Origin: CAYRGY01 sp964424075
Lineage (GTDB): Bacteria > Patescibacteriota > Gracilibacteria > UBA1369
Direction: 5' to 3'
Assembly: GCA_964424075.1 (NCBI GenBank)
Contig: CAYRGY010000007.1
Location: forward strand, 1 to 63,208
Length of the DNA stretch: 63,208 bases
Below the pieces are notes generated by a model, which saw only the letters and a list, made by a program, of their open reading frames with translations, did not search any database and had not been told where the DNA came from. Positions 44,831 through 54,203 of the stretch are shown piece after piece. A program made the position numbers and the translations under genes. The number at the start of each line of letters is the position of its first letter. Positions within the stretch are counted from its first letter, which is position 1.

Positions 44831-47101
44831 ATGGCTGAAGATCAAAAAAATCAACAGGTAACCGGAGATTCTAAGAATGATCCGACTGCGCAAGCCGATA
44901 TTGCTTCTCAAAAGACAGAAGCGCCGGATTGGCTTAAGGATGCTCAAAAGAAAGCTGTTGAGCAGCCTGTAGAAAGGGATGATTTGGTGTTTGAAGGACT
45001 AGATCAGTCAGCACAGGCTGCAGAGTCTAAATCTGCTCCAGCTTTGAATCAGTCAATTCAAATTAGGGCAGAAGATACTCGTAAGCCAAAATTAGAATTG
45101 GAGAAGCCCAAGAAAAAGAAGAAAGCAGCAGGTAAAGGAGTTAATGAGGTGCTTGGAGAGGGCTTGTTGGGAGCGATAAAGGCTGGTAAAAAAGAGCTTG
45201 AGAAAGCAAAATTGGCTGGAATTGAAGAGGCTTCCAAAACTTTGGATGAAGGTACTCCAGAAGATGCTATTAAGAAGGCCAAGACTCCTGAGGAAAAGCA
45301 AAAGGCCATGTCTGAAGCAGAAGAGCGTAAAAAACTTTTGGAGTCAGAGAAAATTTTTCAAGAGGGAATGGCTACGGTAAGAGATTTGATTGCACCTTCA
45401 TCAATAGATGTGCAGTATAATAATATTCGAGTAGAGGGAATGTATGCCCGGACATTAATAGTTTATTCCTACCCTCGTTATCTGGATACCAATTGGATGT
45501 CGCCATTGGTTAATTTTGATGTGACTATGGATATTTCTCAATTTATATATCCAATTGAGTCAGCCAAAATAATGCGTGTGTTGACGAAAAAGGTAACACA
45601 AATGCAATCTGCGATGGCTATTAATCAAGAGAAAGGATTGATTCGTGACCCGGCTTTGGAAACTGCTTATGAAGATGCTGAGCAATTGCGAACTGAGATT
45701 CAGCGTGGTCAGGAGAAGTTTTTCCAATTTGCAATGTATATTACAATTTATTCGGATAAATTAAAGAATATAGAAAAAGCGACCAAACAAATGGAATCTG
45801 TGCTTGGTAGTAAGTTGATTTTGACTAAGAGGGCGGATATGCGAATGGAGCATGGTTTTAATTCTACAATTCCACTTTGTTTGGATGAATTGGAGATTTA
45901 TCGCAATATGAATACCGGGCCACTTTCAACAACTTTCCCTTTTAGTTCCTCAGATCTTACCTCTAATGAAGGTATTTTGTATGGCTTGAATCGTCATAAT
46001 GACTCACTAATTATTTTCGATCGATTTTCTCTGCCCAATGCAAATTCAGTGGTATTTGCGATATCCGGCGCCGGTAAGTCATATGCGGTCAAATTGGAAA
46101 TTTTGCGCTACTTGATGATGGGTACTGACGTTATTGTCATTGATCCGGAGAATGAATATGAAGCATTGGCACAAACTGTTGGTGGTTCGTATTTGAAAGT
46201 ATCTCTTACATCGGAGCGACGTATTAATCCATTTGATTTGCCATCTCCCTTAAAAGATGAAGAGTTGCAACCAGGTGATTTATTGCGAGCCAATGTGATT
46301 ACACTGATGGGTCTATTGAAAATTATGTTGGGTGGAATGACTCCGGTAGAGGAGGGGATTATGGATAAGGCCCTAAATGATGTTTATGCCCTTAAAGGTA
46401 TCACGATGGATATGATTGATCCTTCAGGAAAGCCTGTGCCGACTATGGAGGATTTACATTCATTGCTAATTAATATGGAGGGAGCAAAAGACTTAGCTCA
46501 ACGTCTTGAGAAATTTACTACAGGAACTTATTCTGGAATTTTCAATAAGCCTACTAATGTTGATATGAAGAGTGGTTTGGTTATTTTCAGTATTCGCGAT
46601 TTGGAAGATTCGTTAAGGCCTATTGCTATGTATATTATCTTGAATTATATTTGGGCCAAGGTCAGATCAGAATTGAAACGTCGAATGTTGGTTGTGGATG
46701 AAGCCTGGACTATGATGCAGCATGAAGATTCCGCCAAGTTTTTATTTGGATTAGTTAAACGTGCCAGAAAGTATTATTTAGGTATTGCCAATATTACTCA
46801 GGATGTAGAGGACTTTGTGAAAAGTTCTTATGGAAAGCCAATTGTGACCAACTCAGCTATGCAGCTTTTATTGAAGCAATCGCCAGCATCCATAGAAGTG
46901 TTGCAAAAAGTCTTTAATCTTACGGATGGTGAGAAATATATGCTACTAAATAGCGGAGTCGGTCAGGGACTTTTCTTCGCCGGATTGAAACATGTAGCTA
47001 TTCAAATTATTGCTTCTTATACGGAAGATAAAATTATAACCACCAATCCGGAGGAAATTTTACGTGATTCTTCTCATGCTATTGAGGAAGAATATGAGTA
47101 G
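44831..47101 (+). CDS. VirB4/TraC-like ATPase, orphan
   Basis: 756 residues. The first 180 are acidic and Lys-rich, probably disordered or coiled. The VirB4 N-terminal-like region follows (ARTLIVYSYPRYLDTNWMSP through FFQFAMYITIYSD). The RecA-like motor domain has Walker A AISGAGKSYAVK (residues 410-421), DPENEYEALAQTVGG, INPFDLPSPLKD, and Walker B RMLVVDEAWTMM (about 618-629), then NITQDVEDF and a final arginine-finger region. VirB4 proteins power type IV secretion and are usual in Patescibacteria without a full conjugation system. No other T4SS gene lies nearby. Its stop touches that of the convergent protease gene. Confidence 0.88.
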   Translation: MAEDQKNQQVTGDSKNDPTAQADIASQKTEAPDWLKDAQKKAVEQPVERDDLVFEGLDQSAQAAESKSAPALNQSIQIRAEDTRKPKLELEKPKKKKKAAGKGVNEVLGEGLLGAIKAGKKELEKAKLAGIEEASKTLDEGTPEDAIKKAKTPEEKQKAMSEAEERKKLLESEKIFQEGMATVRDLIAPSSIDVQYNNIRVEGMYARTLIVYSYPRYLDTNWMSPLVNFDVTMDISQFIYPIESAKIMRVLTKKVTQMQSAMAINQEKGLIRDPALETAYEDAEQLRTEIQRGQEKFFQFAMYITIYSDKLKNIEKATKQMESVLGSKLILTKRADMRMEHGFNSTIPLCLDELEIYRNMNTGPLSTTFPFSSSDLTSNEGILYGLNRHNDSLIIFDRFSLPNANSVVFAISGAGKSYAVKLEILRYLMMGTDVIVIDPENEYEALAQTVGGSYLKVSLTSERRINPFDLPSPLKDEELQPGDLLRANVITLMGLLKIMLGGMTPVEEGIMDKALNDVYALKGITMDMIDPSGKPVPTMEDLHSLLINMEGAKDLAQRLEKFTTGTYSGIFNKPTNVDMKSGLVIFSIRDLEDSLRPIAMYIILNYIWAKVRSELKRRMLVVDEAWTMMQHEDSAKFLFGLVKRARKYYLGIANITQDVEDFVKSSYGKPIVTNSAMQLLLKQSPASIEVLQKVFNLTDGEKYMLLNSGVGQGLFFAGLKHVAIQIIASYTEDKIITTNPEEILRDSSHAIEEEYE

Positions 47102-48853
47102 TTATAATTGCTTAAGCGCTGCGTCCAATTGAGGATCTTGATTGTTTCGTTGTGCTTCGGGCGATAATTCAACTTCTATATCCGGAGCAATTCCTATTTT
47201 TGAGACATCGAGTTTATTTGGAGTTAGCCATTTAGCAATGGTTAATTTTAGCGATGAGCTATCAGGATAATTGGTAATTTCTTGCACACTACCTTTACCG
47301 AAGCTACTCTTGCCGACAATCTGAGCAACGCCATGATCTTTGAGGGCTCCGGCCAGAATTTCAGCAGCAGAGGCTGAACCTTCATTAATTAGTACGATGA
47401 TGTCTAGAGAGGCTAATTCTCCCGGTCCGGCAGAAGTGAAGGTGTACAAGGTATTGTTCACGTCTACAGTATGGAATTGGGCTTCTCCTTCATCTAGAAA
47501 GTGATTGAGAATGTTTTGGGTAGTAGTTAAATAACCACCGGGATTATTGCGTATATCTATAATCATTCCATTAATACTATCATTAACCAAAGTATCTATA
47601 ATTGTGTCGAATTCTTTGTAACTATCTTCAGTAAACTGATCGATGCGAATATAAAGTACGTCGCTCTGCATGACTTGAGCGTGAATACTTTGTAAGTCTA
47701 TTTGGGCTCTAGTGATAGAAAAATTTAGTGTTTCGTTGCCGCGTAAAATTTTAAGTCTGACTATTGTGCCGGCTTTTCCTTTAATTAGTCCGGTAACTTC
47801 TTCCGGGGTAAGGTTTTGAACATTTTTACCATCAATTTCCAGAATAATATCATTGGCTTTCAGACCGCTACGAAATGCCGGAGAATTGTTTAACGTCGTT
47901 TGAATAACATAGTTGTTATCTACATATTCTATTACAGCCCCAATTCCTTCATAGTCTATAGGAACATAAATAAATGATTCACCAAATTCATCAGGTGATT
48001 GGAAGGTGGAATATGGATCATTTAAGTTATTAACCATGCCGGAAATAGCTCCATAAATAAGCTTGTCTCTGTTGATCTGTTCCTGATAAATGAAATCATT
48101 ATTAATGCGATTCCAGGTATCTAGGAATATTTCAAAAGTATTTTCTTCAAACAGTTCATTCTCCACAGTATTATAATCGGATCTATCCAGAGTAGTTTCA
48201 GGAAGAATTGCTCCACCGGGGACGGATGCTTGGGCAATTTTGGTTCGATAAAGCAGTTCTGCGGCATCAGCTCGGGTTAAAGGGCGGGAAGGTCTGAAAT
48301 AATCAGGATCATTAATGAAAAATATTTGATTATCTTTAGCCGCTTTATACAGATAGCTATAAATTCTGGTGGGGCGAATGTCTTCAAACAGTTCAGCAGT
48401 AGATGGTTGTGAAAAAGGTGTTGGAATTCCATAAAGTGATGTAGTAATCAGGAGTCCTTCTTGACGATTAATCGTTTCTCCCGGCTGAAAATTTGTTCCG
48501 GGCAAACTGGGGAATAGCCGTACTTCCTGAGCTCTTTTGACATATGGAGCGAACCAACTTTGATCAGGCACATCCAGAAATCCTGTATGGTAATTGAGTC
48601 TGCCTTCTGGTTGATAATCGATATAAGTAAAGGCTGCTTTTAAAAAGGAAACACGATTAATTGGGTCATCTGGCCGGAAATTGGAAAAATTATCTAGCGT
48701 AATAGCTTTATTTTGAACCAAATCGTAAATTGCATTAAACTGTGGATTTGTAGAGGAAACATCGTTAATATCAGTAGCAGCTTGAACAATATTTGTGTTC
48801 GAAATGGCGAAAAAGCTGATTAGAAAAACGCTAAGGCATTGCTTGATACACAT
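47102..48853 (-). CDS. SLH-domain C-terminal processing protease (S41)
   Basis: 583 residues. A signal peptide (residues 1-25, CLSVFLISFFAISNTNIVQA) is followed by three SLH-like units (about 28-200: NFRPDDPINRVSFLKAAFTY, FQPGETINRQEGLLITTSLY, FRPSRPLTRADAAELLYRTK). Next come the S41 lid region, a PDZ domain (about 295-375, PAFRSGLKANDIILEIDGKN) and the S41 catalytic core with GMIIDIRNNPGGYL, the nucleophile Ser in NEGSASAAEILAGALKDHG, and the base Lys in GKSSFGKGSVQEI. It would cleave exported substrates near their C-termini, and SLH units would tether it to the cell wall or S-layer. Confidence 0.9.
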   Translation of the reverse strand: MCIKQCLSVFLISFFAISNTNIVQAATDINDVSSTNPQFNAIYDLVQNKAITLDNFSNFRPDDPINRVSFLKAAFTYIDYQPEGRLNYHTGFLDVPDQSWFAPYVKRAQEVRLFPSLPGTNFQPGETINRQEGLLITTSLYGIPTPFSQPSTAELFEDIRPTRIYSYLYKAAKDNQIFFINDPDYFRPSRPLTRADAAELLYRTKIAQASVPGGAILPETTLDRSDYNTVENELFEENTFEIFLDTWNRINNDFIYQEQINRDKLIYGAISGMVNNLNDPYSTFQSPDEFGESFIYVPIDYEGIGAVIEYVDNNYVIQTTLNNSPAFRSGLKANDIILEIDGKNVQNLTPEEVTGLIKGKAGTIVRLKILRGNETLNFSITRAQIDLQSIHAQVMQSDVLYIRIDQFTEDSYKEFDTIIDTLVNDSINGMIIDIRNNPGGYLTTTQNILNHFLDEGEAQFHTVDVNNTLYTFTSAGPGELASLDIIVLINEGSASAAEILAGALKDHGVAQIVGKSSFGKGSVQEITNYPDSSSLKLTIAKWLTPNKLDVSKIGIAPDIEVELSPEAQRNNQDPQLDAALKQL

Positions 48854-48931
48854 TGTTTGTTTTGATTACAAAATTATAAATTATTCTACTCTTATAAAAT
48901 TTAAATTGTTAGCAAAAATTACATTACTAAA

Positions 48932-48960
48932 TTGACAAAAAACCGCATAAAGACTATAAT
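48932..48960 (+). promoter_or_regulatory. Consensus sigma-70 promoter for the FecR-like gene
   Basis: TTGACA (48932-48937), 17 nt, TATAAT (48955-48960): a perfect match to both hexamers with ideal spacing, 24 bases before the ATG at 48985. Confidence 0.8.
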
Positions 48961-48984
48961 TATTGGATAATATTGACACTTTTG

Positions 48985-50994
48985 ATGGGCAAAATATTGC
49001 ATAATTTGATTATCCTGGCTCTGACTGCGCTTTGTGTGTGGGGATCTTTCATGTACGAAAGCGCATATTCAGTGACTGAAGCTAAAATACGTGAAAATCA
49101 AGTTGCTGTGACATCAGATGAGCGGTTGAGTTTGGTCGTCAATCGTGGCGGTGAAAATTACAACATAAAAAGTGGGGGAGTATTTGAAGTTGGTGATATT
49201 TTTGCCAACTCCGAACTTGATATTACTACAATTGAGTTTTCCGGTGATGGTGAGTTGAGATTGGGGCCTGATACAAGAGTTTTACTCGCTTATCAGGATG
49301 TGGAAAACAGCGAATTTGTTTTTAAGCTGATCGAGGGGGAGGTGTGGCTAAATAATATGTTCAGTAATGCTAAAGTAAATATAATGGTTGAAGGAGCTGT
49401 AGTTGACCCGGGTCAATCAATTATTTATGTGAAGGTTGATGATGATAAAGCAAAAGTGTATGCCAATACAAATAATGCGGATATCTATTTCGTCTCTCAG
49501 GATTATGCTCCCGACAGTGCAATTACTGATGTTGATGATAGTATATTAAACAGTTTGTTAATTCCTCAAGGTCGGGAAGTTACCGTTTTTGCCAGTAAAG
49601 TCGCCAATAATGAAAGTGTTATTGCACGACTTCTATTTTCAAAGTTAATTAAAGAATTTCAATATTTGGTTTTTGATAAGGATCAATTGAGAAACAATGC
49701 TTGGTTTGCGGATAATATTTCACAAGATCAACAGCATGCCATTGTCGTAAAGAATCAACGTTTAAAACGGATTCGAGATAGAGGTCTACAATATGAAAGC
49801 TTAGATTCGTTTAATTATCAATTGGATCAATATTTGTTGCAAGCCTATAATTTACTGACATTCTCTGATGAGCGAGTAGGGATGAGGATTTTGGCCAGTC
49901 TTTATGATTTGCTCTATGATAGTCAATATTTATTCGATTTGGGCAAATTGGACGAAGGTAGGCAAAGATTAACCAGCTTTAAGACAAATGCCGATCGAAT
50001 TTTCCTTGAATATGGTGAGGAGCTAAAGTCTGATTATGATGCCAAAATTTATCAGGAAATTGAATATTTGTCGTTTATTAATCCTAATGATTCACTTTTC
50101 GAGTTGAAGGAGGTGTTAATTGATATTTATCTTAACAGTATTGGTGGAACAGAAGAGGAAATGCGCAGCCAGTTCAGATTTTTACAGGAAGATTTGAATG
50201 CCTTAAATTTTTATGCTGAAAATAGAAACTTTAACTTGATTAAAGTGGTTTATCAGGAATACATGGAAGACTTGAAAGAGGTCTTGGAAATGCATTCTGA
50301 TCAGTTGCAACAGAATGTTGTGCTAATACAACAACAGAATCAAATCTTGGATAACTTATTTGCTCAATACGCACAGTTGTATAGGACTGATTTCTTTACA
50401 TCTAAGCTGTTTATAGAGAATGAATATCTTAAATTATTGCCTGAAGGTCTTGATAAATACGAAGAAATACAGACTATGATCAATCAACGTATTTATTTCC
50501 TTAAACTATTGCAGAAATATTTTCTGGAAGAAGAAGTGCCTTTGAGTGATGCACAAAATATTATCACCCTATTAATGCTGCAAATTGAGGAATTGCAATT
50601 ACCTCGCGAATATCAGGTAGGTATTTCGCAACTTTTCAATACACGTTTGAAGGATTTTGCCGTGTTTAATGTTTATTTATATTCACCAGAATATGTCAGC
50701 TCAAGTCAAAAAGGTAAGAATCAACAAGAAAGATTTGCGGCATTTAAGAAAGAGCGAGCTTCCAGTTTGGATATTGATGATGTACGTAGTCAAATTAGTT
50801 CTATGGGAGGAGCAGTTCAAGCTGATTCCAGCGTCGGCTCAATTCCAGAGCCACAGCCAGAAGAGCCGGAAGAGCCGGAAGAGCCGGAGACTACTATCGA
50901 TGAAGAAAGAGTTATTATGGATGTGAATGGTGAGGTTACTGAAGTTGATACTGGCGTAGATGAACCGGTAAGGATGCCCAGAGTCAGACGTTAA
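48985..50994 (+). CDS. Membrane-anchored FecR-domain-like protein
   Basis: 669 residues from the ATG at 48985; a TTG four codons earlier is less likely. An N-terminal transmembrane helix (ILHNLIILALTALCVWGSFM) is followed by a FecR-like beta domain at about residues 45-180 (FEVGDIFANSEL, GDGELRLGPDTRVLL, FKLIEGEVWLNN, VEGAVVDPGQSIIYV). A long helical region (about 205-560) comes next, and the tail is acidic with a PEEPEEPEEPE repeat and a basic end (RMPRVRR). FecR domains sense or bind at the cell surface, but no sigma/anti-sigma partner is adjacent. A perfect consensus promoter suggests strong expression. Confidence 0.75.
   Translation: MGKILHNLIILALTALCVWGSFMYESAYSVTEAKIRENQVAVTSDERLSLVVNRGGENYNIKSGGVFEVGDIFANSELDITTIEFSGDGELRLGPDTRVLLAYQDVENSEFVFKLIEGEVWLNNMFSNAKVNIMVEGAVVDPGQSIIYVKVDDDKAKVYANTNNADIYFVSQDYAPDSAITDVDDSILNSLLIPQGREVTVFASKVANNESVIARLLFSKLIKEFQYLVFDKDQLRNNAWFADNISQDQQHAIVVKNQRLKRIRDRGLQYESLDSFNYQLDQYLLQAYNLLTFSDERVGMRILASLYDLLYDSQYLFDLGKLDEGRQRLTSFKTNADRIFLEYGEELKSDYDAKIYQEIEYLSFINPNDSLFELKEVLIDIYLNSIGGTEEEMRSQFRFLQEDLNALNFYAENRNFNLIKVVYQEYMEDLKEVLEMHSDQLQQNVVLIQQQNQILDNLFAQYAQLYRTDFFTSKLFIENEYLKLLPEGLDKYEEIQTMINQRIYFLKLLQKYFLEEEVPLSDAQNIITLLMLQIEELQLPREYQVGISQLFNTRLKDFAVFNVYLYSPEYVSSSQKGKNQQERFAAFKKERASSLDIDDVRSQISSMGGAVQADSSVGSIPEPQPEEPEEPEEPETTIDEERVIMDVNGEVTEVDTGVDEPVRMPRVRR
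50862..50888 (+). repeat. 9 bp tandem repeat encoding Glu-Glu-Pro
   Basis: Three perfect copies of agagccgga in succession, giving EEP repeats in the C-terminal tail of the FecR-like protein. A typical slippage-prone linker. Confidence 0.85.
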
Positions 50995-51003
50995 ACTTTC
51001 CTG

Positions 51004-51032
51004 TTGTCAGCTAGTTTAGTTTTCGCTAGAAT
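51004..51032 (+). promoter_or_regulatory. Sigma-70 promoter for gyrB
   Basis: TTGTCA (51004-51009), 17 nt, TAGAAT (51027-51032), about 47 bases before the gyrB ATG. Confidence 0.5.
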
Positions 51033-51079
51033 GGGCAAGGTTTTTTGACCTAGAGTTTATTATATTAGTCTAGAATTTA

Positions 51080-52993
51080 ATGGATAAAAATACTTCCAGT
51101 TCTTACGGAGCCGAGAATATTCAAGTACTTGAAGGTCTCTCTGCTGTTCGGAAAAGACCAGGTATGTATATCGGAACCACCGATGTTGCCGGTTTACATC
51201 ATTTGGTCAAAGAGGTAGTTGATAATTCGATCGATGAAGCAATGGCTGGCCATTGTAAGAATATTGACGTAACAATAAATAATGACGGATCAGTTACTAT
51301 TGCTGATGATGGTCGTGGTATTCCTGTAGATACTCATTCCAAGACTGGCAAATCCGCACTGGAAACAGTTTTAACTGTTTTGCACGCAGGTGGTAAGTTT
51401 GGAGAAGGAGGTGGATATAAAGTTTCAGGAGGTTTACACGGTGTCGGTGTTTCAGCTGTAAACGCTCTTTCATCTTGGCTTAAAGCAGAAGTGTTTAGAA
51501 ATGGTAAGCATCATGTGCAGGAGTATAAAGCGGGTGTGGCTCAAAGTGATTTACAAATCATTGGTGATACTGATCGTACAGGAACAGCAATTACTTTTTT
51601 GCCTGATACGGAAATATTTGAAAGTATTGAATTTGATTTTGATACTATTTTGACACGTCTTAGACAGCAGGCGTATTTAACTAAAGCTGTTTCTATAAAA
51701 TTTTTTGATGAAAGAACCGGCCGAGGTCATCAATTGTATTTTGAAGGAGGAATCAAGTCATATGTACAACATTTGAATGAGAATAAAGAACTGATCGGTA
51801 ATAAAATTTTCTATTTGGATCGCGAAGTTGATGAAGGTTCCATTGAAATAGCCTTGCAATATTCGCAAAGCTTTAACGATCAAGTGATAACTTTTGCCAA
51901 TACAATTCATACCGGTGAAGGAGGAATGCATTTGACCGGTTTTAGATCTGCTTTAACCAGAACTATTAATATTTATGCACGAAAAACCGCATTAATAAAA
52001 GAAAAGGAGGATAATTTAACCGCGGATGATGTTCGCGAAGGACTTACCGCTATAATTTCGGTTGGACTTAAAGATCCTCAATTTGAAGGGCAGACTAAAA
52101 GTAAATTGGGTAATTCAGAAATGCGTACTGCAGTTGAAAACGTTTTTGGTGAAGCGTTTACTATGTTTTTGGAAGAAAATCCCAATGATGCTAAGCAAAT
52201 ATTTTCAAAATGTGCATTAGCTGCAAGAGCTCGCATGGCTGCTCGTGCCGCTCGTGATACCGTAATGCGAAAGGGAGCTTTAGATAGTTTTGGATTGGCT
52301 GATAAGTTGGCTGATTGTCAGTCTAAGGATCCTGTGGAGGGCGAATTATTCTTGGTAGAGGGAGACTCTGCCGGTGGTTCTGCCAAGCAAGGTCGTGAAA
52401 GAAGATTTCAAGCTATTTTGCCGCTTAGAGGTAAAGTTTTAAATGTAGAACAAGCTCGAATTGATCGTGTTTTAGGAAATAAAGAGATTAAAGATTTGAT
52501 TATTGCTCTGGGTATAGGAATCGGTGAAACTCAAGATATCACCAAATTGCGTTATCATAAAGTTATAATAATGACAGATGCGGATGTTGATGGATCGCAT
52601 ATTCGTACTTTATTATTAACTATCTTTTATCGTCATTTAAGACCGGTTATTGATCAGGGTAATTTGTATATTGCTCAACCTCCACTATTTAAATTGGAGT
52701 ATAATAAGAAGATGAAATATGCCTTTACTGATAAGCAGAAGGAAGAAGCTTTAAAGAGTTTTCCCGAACCGGAGAAAGTGAAAATGCAACGTTATAAAGG
52801 TTTAGGTGAAATGAATCCTGAACAATTGTGGGAAACAACTATGGATCCTGATGTGAGATCTATGTATAGAGTGACTGTTGAAGATGCGGAAAATGCAGAT
52901 CGAGTTTTTGAGACTTTAATGGGGTCTGAGGTTGGTCCTCGTAAGAAATTCATACAGGCTCACGCTCAAAACGTTAAAAATCTTGATATTTAG
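51080..52993 (+). CDS. gyrB: DNA gyrase subunit B
   Basis: 637 residues. The GHKL ATPase domain has VLEGLSAVRKRPGMYIG, EVVDNSIDEA (catalytic Glu), DDGRGIPVDTHSKTG and the lid GGKFGEGGGYKVSGGLHGVG. The transducer follows with the ATP-contacting QTKSKLGNSE. The TOPRIM domain holds FLVEGDSAGGSAKQGR, IIMTDADVDGSHIRTLLL, and the C-terminal RYKGLGEMNPEQLWETTMDP. It is the short Gram-positive-type GyrB without the enterobacterial insertion. Pairs with gyrA at 42113. Confidence 0.96.
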   Translation: MDKNTSSSYGAENIQVLEGLSAVRKRPGMYIGTTDVAGLHHLVKEVVDNSIDEAMAGHCKNIDVTINNDGSVTIADDGRGIPVDTHSKTGKSALETVLTVLHAGGKFGEGGGYKVSGGLHGVGVSAVNALSSWLKAEVFRNGKHHVQEYKAGVAQSDLQIIGDTDRTGTAITFLPDTEIFESIEFDFDTILTRLRQQAYLTKAVSIKFFDERTGRGHQLYFEGGIKSYVQHLNENKELIGNKIFYLDREVDEGSIEIALQYSQSFNDQVITFANTIHTGEGGMHLTGFRSALTRTINIYARKTALIKEKEDNLTADDVREGLTAIISVGLKDPQFEGQTKSKLGNSEMRTAVENVFGEAFTMFLEENPNDAKQIFSKCALAARARMAARAARDTVMRKGALDSFGLADKLADCQSKDPVEGELFLVEGDSAGGSAKQGRERRFQAILPLRGKVLNVEQARIDRVLGNKEIKDLIIALGIGIGETQDITKLRYHKVIIMTDADVDGSHIRTLLLTIFYRHLRPVIDQGNLYIAQPPLFKLEYNKKMKYAFTDKQKEEALKSFPEPEKVKMQRYKGLGEMNPEQLWETTMDPDVRSMYRVTVEDAENADRVFETLMGSEVGPRKKFIQAHAQNVKNLDI

Positions 52994-52994
52994 G

Positions 52995-53023
52995 TTGACA
53001 ATTATGCGCTCAAACTGCATATT
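52995..53023 (+). promoter_or_regulatory. Promoter for rpsU
   Basis: TTGACA (52995-53000) starts one base after the gyrB stop, then 17 nt and CATATT (53018-53023), leaving an rpsU leader of about 45 nt. Strong -35, fair -10. Confidence 0.55.
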
Positions 53024-53075
53024 GTCTGCGCCCGCGAGGCGACTGCCGAGCACATTTATAAATTTAATTAATTAC

Positions 53076-53282
53076 ATGGCAATCAGAGTTATCCGAAATC
53101 CCAAGGAGTCAGTAGACAGATGTATTTCCAGGTTTAATAAAATGGTACAATCTAGTCGAATTCTAAATTTGCTGAAATCAAGAAGATATTTTCAAAGACC
53201 ATTAACTAAGGGAAAAAGAAGGAAGGCCGCTTTGATGAGAGAAAAATATCGCAGTCAGAAAGACAAACTTCGCTTTTATTAA
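53076..53282 (+). CDS. rpsU: 30S ribosomal protein S21
   Basis: 68 residues from the ATG at 53076 (MAIRVIRNPKESVDRCISRF). The S21 pattern is clear: N-terminal beta strand, then F-N-K-x-V-Q-x-S-x-I-L, SRRYFQRPLTKGKRRKAALM and a basic helical C-terminus. The reading frame is open further upstream into gyrB, but that extension has no S21 similarity and was rejected. S21 helps mRNA recruitment on the 30S subunit. It has its own promoter and is followed by an intrinsic terminator. Confidence 0.92.
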   Translation: MAIRVIRNPKESVDRCISRFNKMVQSSRILNLLKSRRYFQRPLTKGKRRKAALMREKYRSQKDKLRFY

Positions 53283-53292
53283 GTACAAATGA

Positions 53293-53327
53293 AGAAGCGC
53301 GACCTGAATAAAGGAGCGCTTTTTTTA
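53293..53327 (+). terminator. Intrinsic terminator after rpsU
   Basis: Stem AAGCGC (53295-53300)/GCGCTT (53316-53321), with an inner CCT/AGG pairing, then a run of seven T (53320-53326). It lies just before the prmC ATG at 53328 and rules out the longer prmC start at 53289. Confidence 0.8.
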
Positions 53328-54203
53328 ATGCACAATTGTATGACTACAGGGGAAATCATCAACTATGCCAAGACATTGAGTTCAGATGAACAGTATTTGT
53401 TGAGTGTTGAGCCTTTAATTGCCAGTCAGTTAAATTGTAGAGTGGAAGATTTGTTCATTAATGCAGAAATGGAAATATCTATTCAAAAGCAAATAGAGAT
53501 TGTATCTCGATTGGAGTCATTGCTAGCCGGCAAACCGCTAGCGCAAATTACCGGAAGTAAACATTTTCACAATTATACTTTTGAGGTGAATGAGCATGTC
53601 TTAATTCCCCGGCCGGAGACTGAAGAGCTGGTGGAATTAATTCTAAGTTCGATTAGGACTTTAGCAGCAAAAAAGCCGCTAAAAATATTGGATATTGGAA
53701 CAGGTTCCGGAAATATCATTCTGACTTTGATTAAAGAATTGGAGCAGTTTGATGTCACCGGAGTGGGAATTGATGTTTCTATTGAAGCGCTAAAAACTGC
53801 CAATTCTAATGCGGTTAATTTAGGAATTGAAACTCGTGTGAACTTTGCTAAATCAGATCTTTTGGAGAATATTGATGAATATTTTGATGTTGTGGTTGCA
53901 AATTTGCCTTATATTGGTACGCAGAAATTTAATTTTGTGGCACAAAATGTAGCGGATTATGAGCCGGCATTAGCTCTTTATGGTGGAAATGATGGATTAG
54001 ATTATTATCGTCTTTTATTCGATCAATATCAGCAGAAAAAAATTTCATTCGGTTCTTTTTGGTGTGAATTTGGTTTTGGTCAAATAGATATTATGACTGA
54101 ATTACTTGATAAATATTATCCCGAGCAGTATCAAGTTTATAATGATTATGCCGGGATACCGCGTATCATAAAAATAACCACCTCTTTATGGAGCAAAAAT
54201 TAG
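53328..54203 (+). CDS. prmC: Peptide chain release factor N5-glutamine methyltransferase
   Basis: 291 residues from the ATG at 53328; the ATG at 53340 (MTTGEIINYAKTL) is also possible. N-terminal five-helix domain, then KPLAQITGSKHFHNYTFEVN and the SAM-binding core LIPRPETEELVELIL and ILDIGTGSGNIILTLI. The substrate-binding motif, normally NPPY, is N192-L-P-Y. PrmC methylates the GGQ glutamine of release factors, and prfA lies directly downstream with a 16 base overlap, a classical pairing. Confidence 0.92.
   Translation: MHNCMTTGEIINYAKTLSSDEQYLLSVEPLIASQLNCRVEDLFINAEMEISIQKQIEIVSRLESLLAGKPLAQITGSKHFHNYTFEVNEHVLIPRPETEELVELILSSIRTLAAKKPLKILDIGTGSGNIILTLIKELEQFDVTGVGIDVSIEALKTANSNAVNLGIETRVNFAKSDLLENIDEYFDVVVANLPYIGTQKFNFVAQNVADYEPALALYGGNDGLDYYRLLFDQYQQKKISFGSFWCEFGFGQIDIMTELLDKYYPEQYQVYNDYAGIPRIIKITTSLWSKN

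Noticed and set aside
48973..48984. TTG start for the FecR-like gene
   Set aside because: The ATG at 48985 is better placed relative to the consensus promoter and leads directly into the membrane helix.
52932..53075. Extended N-terminus for rpsU overlapping gyrB
   Set aside because: The first 48 residues have no S21 similarity, and the promoter at 52995-53023 lies inside this extension.
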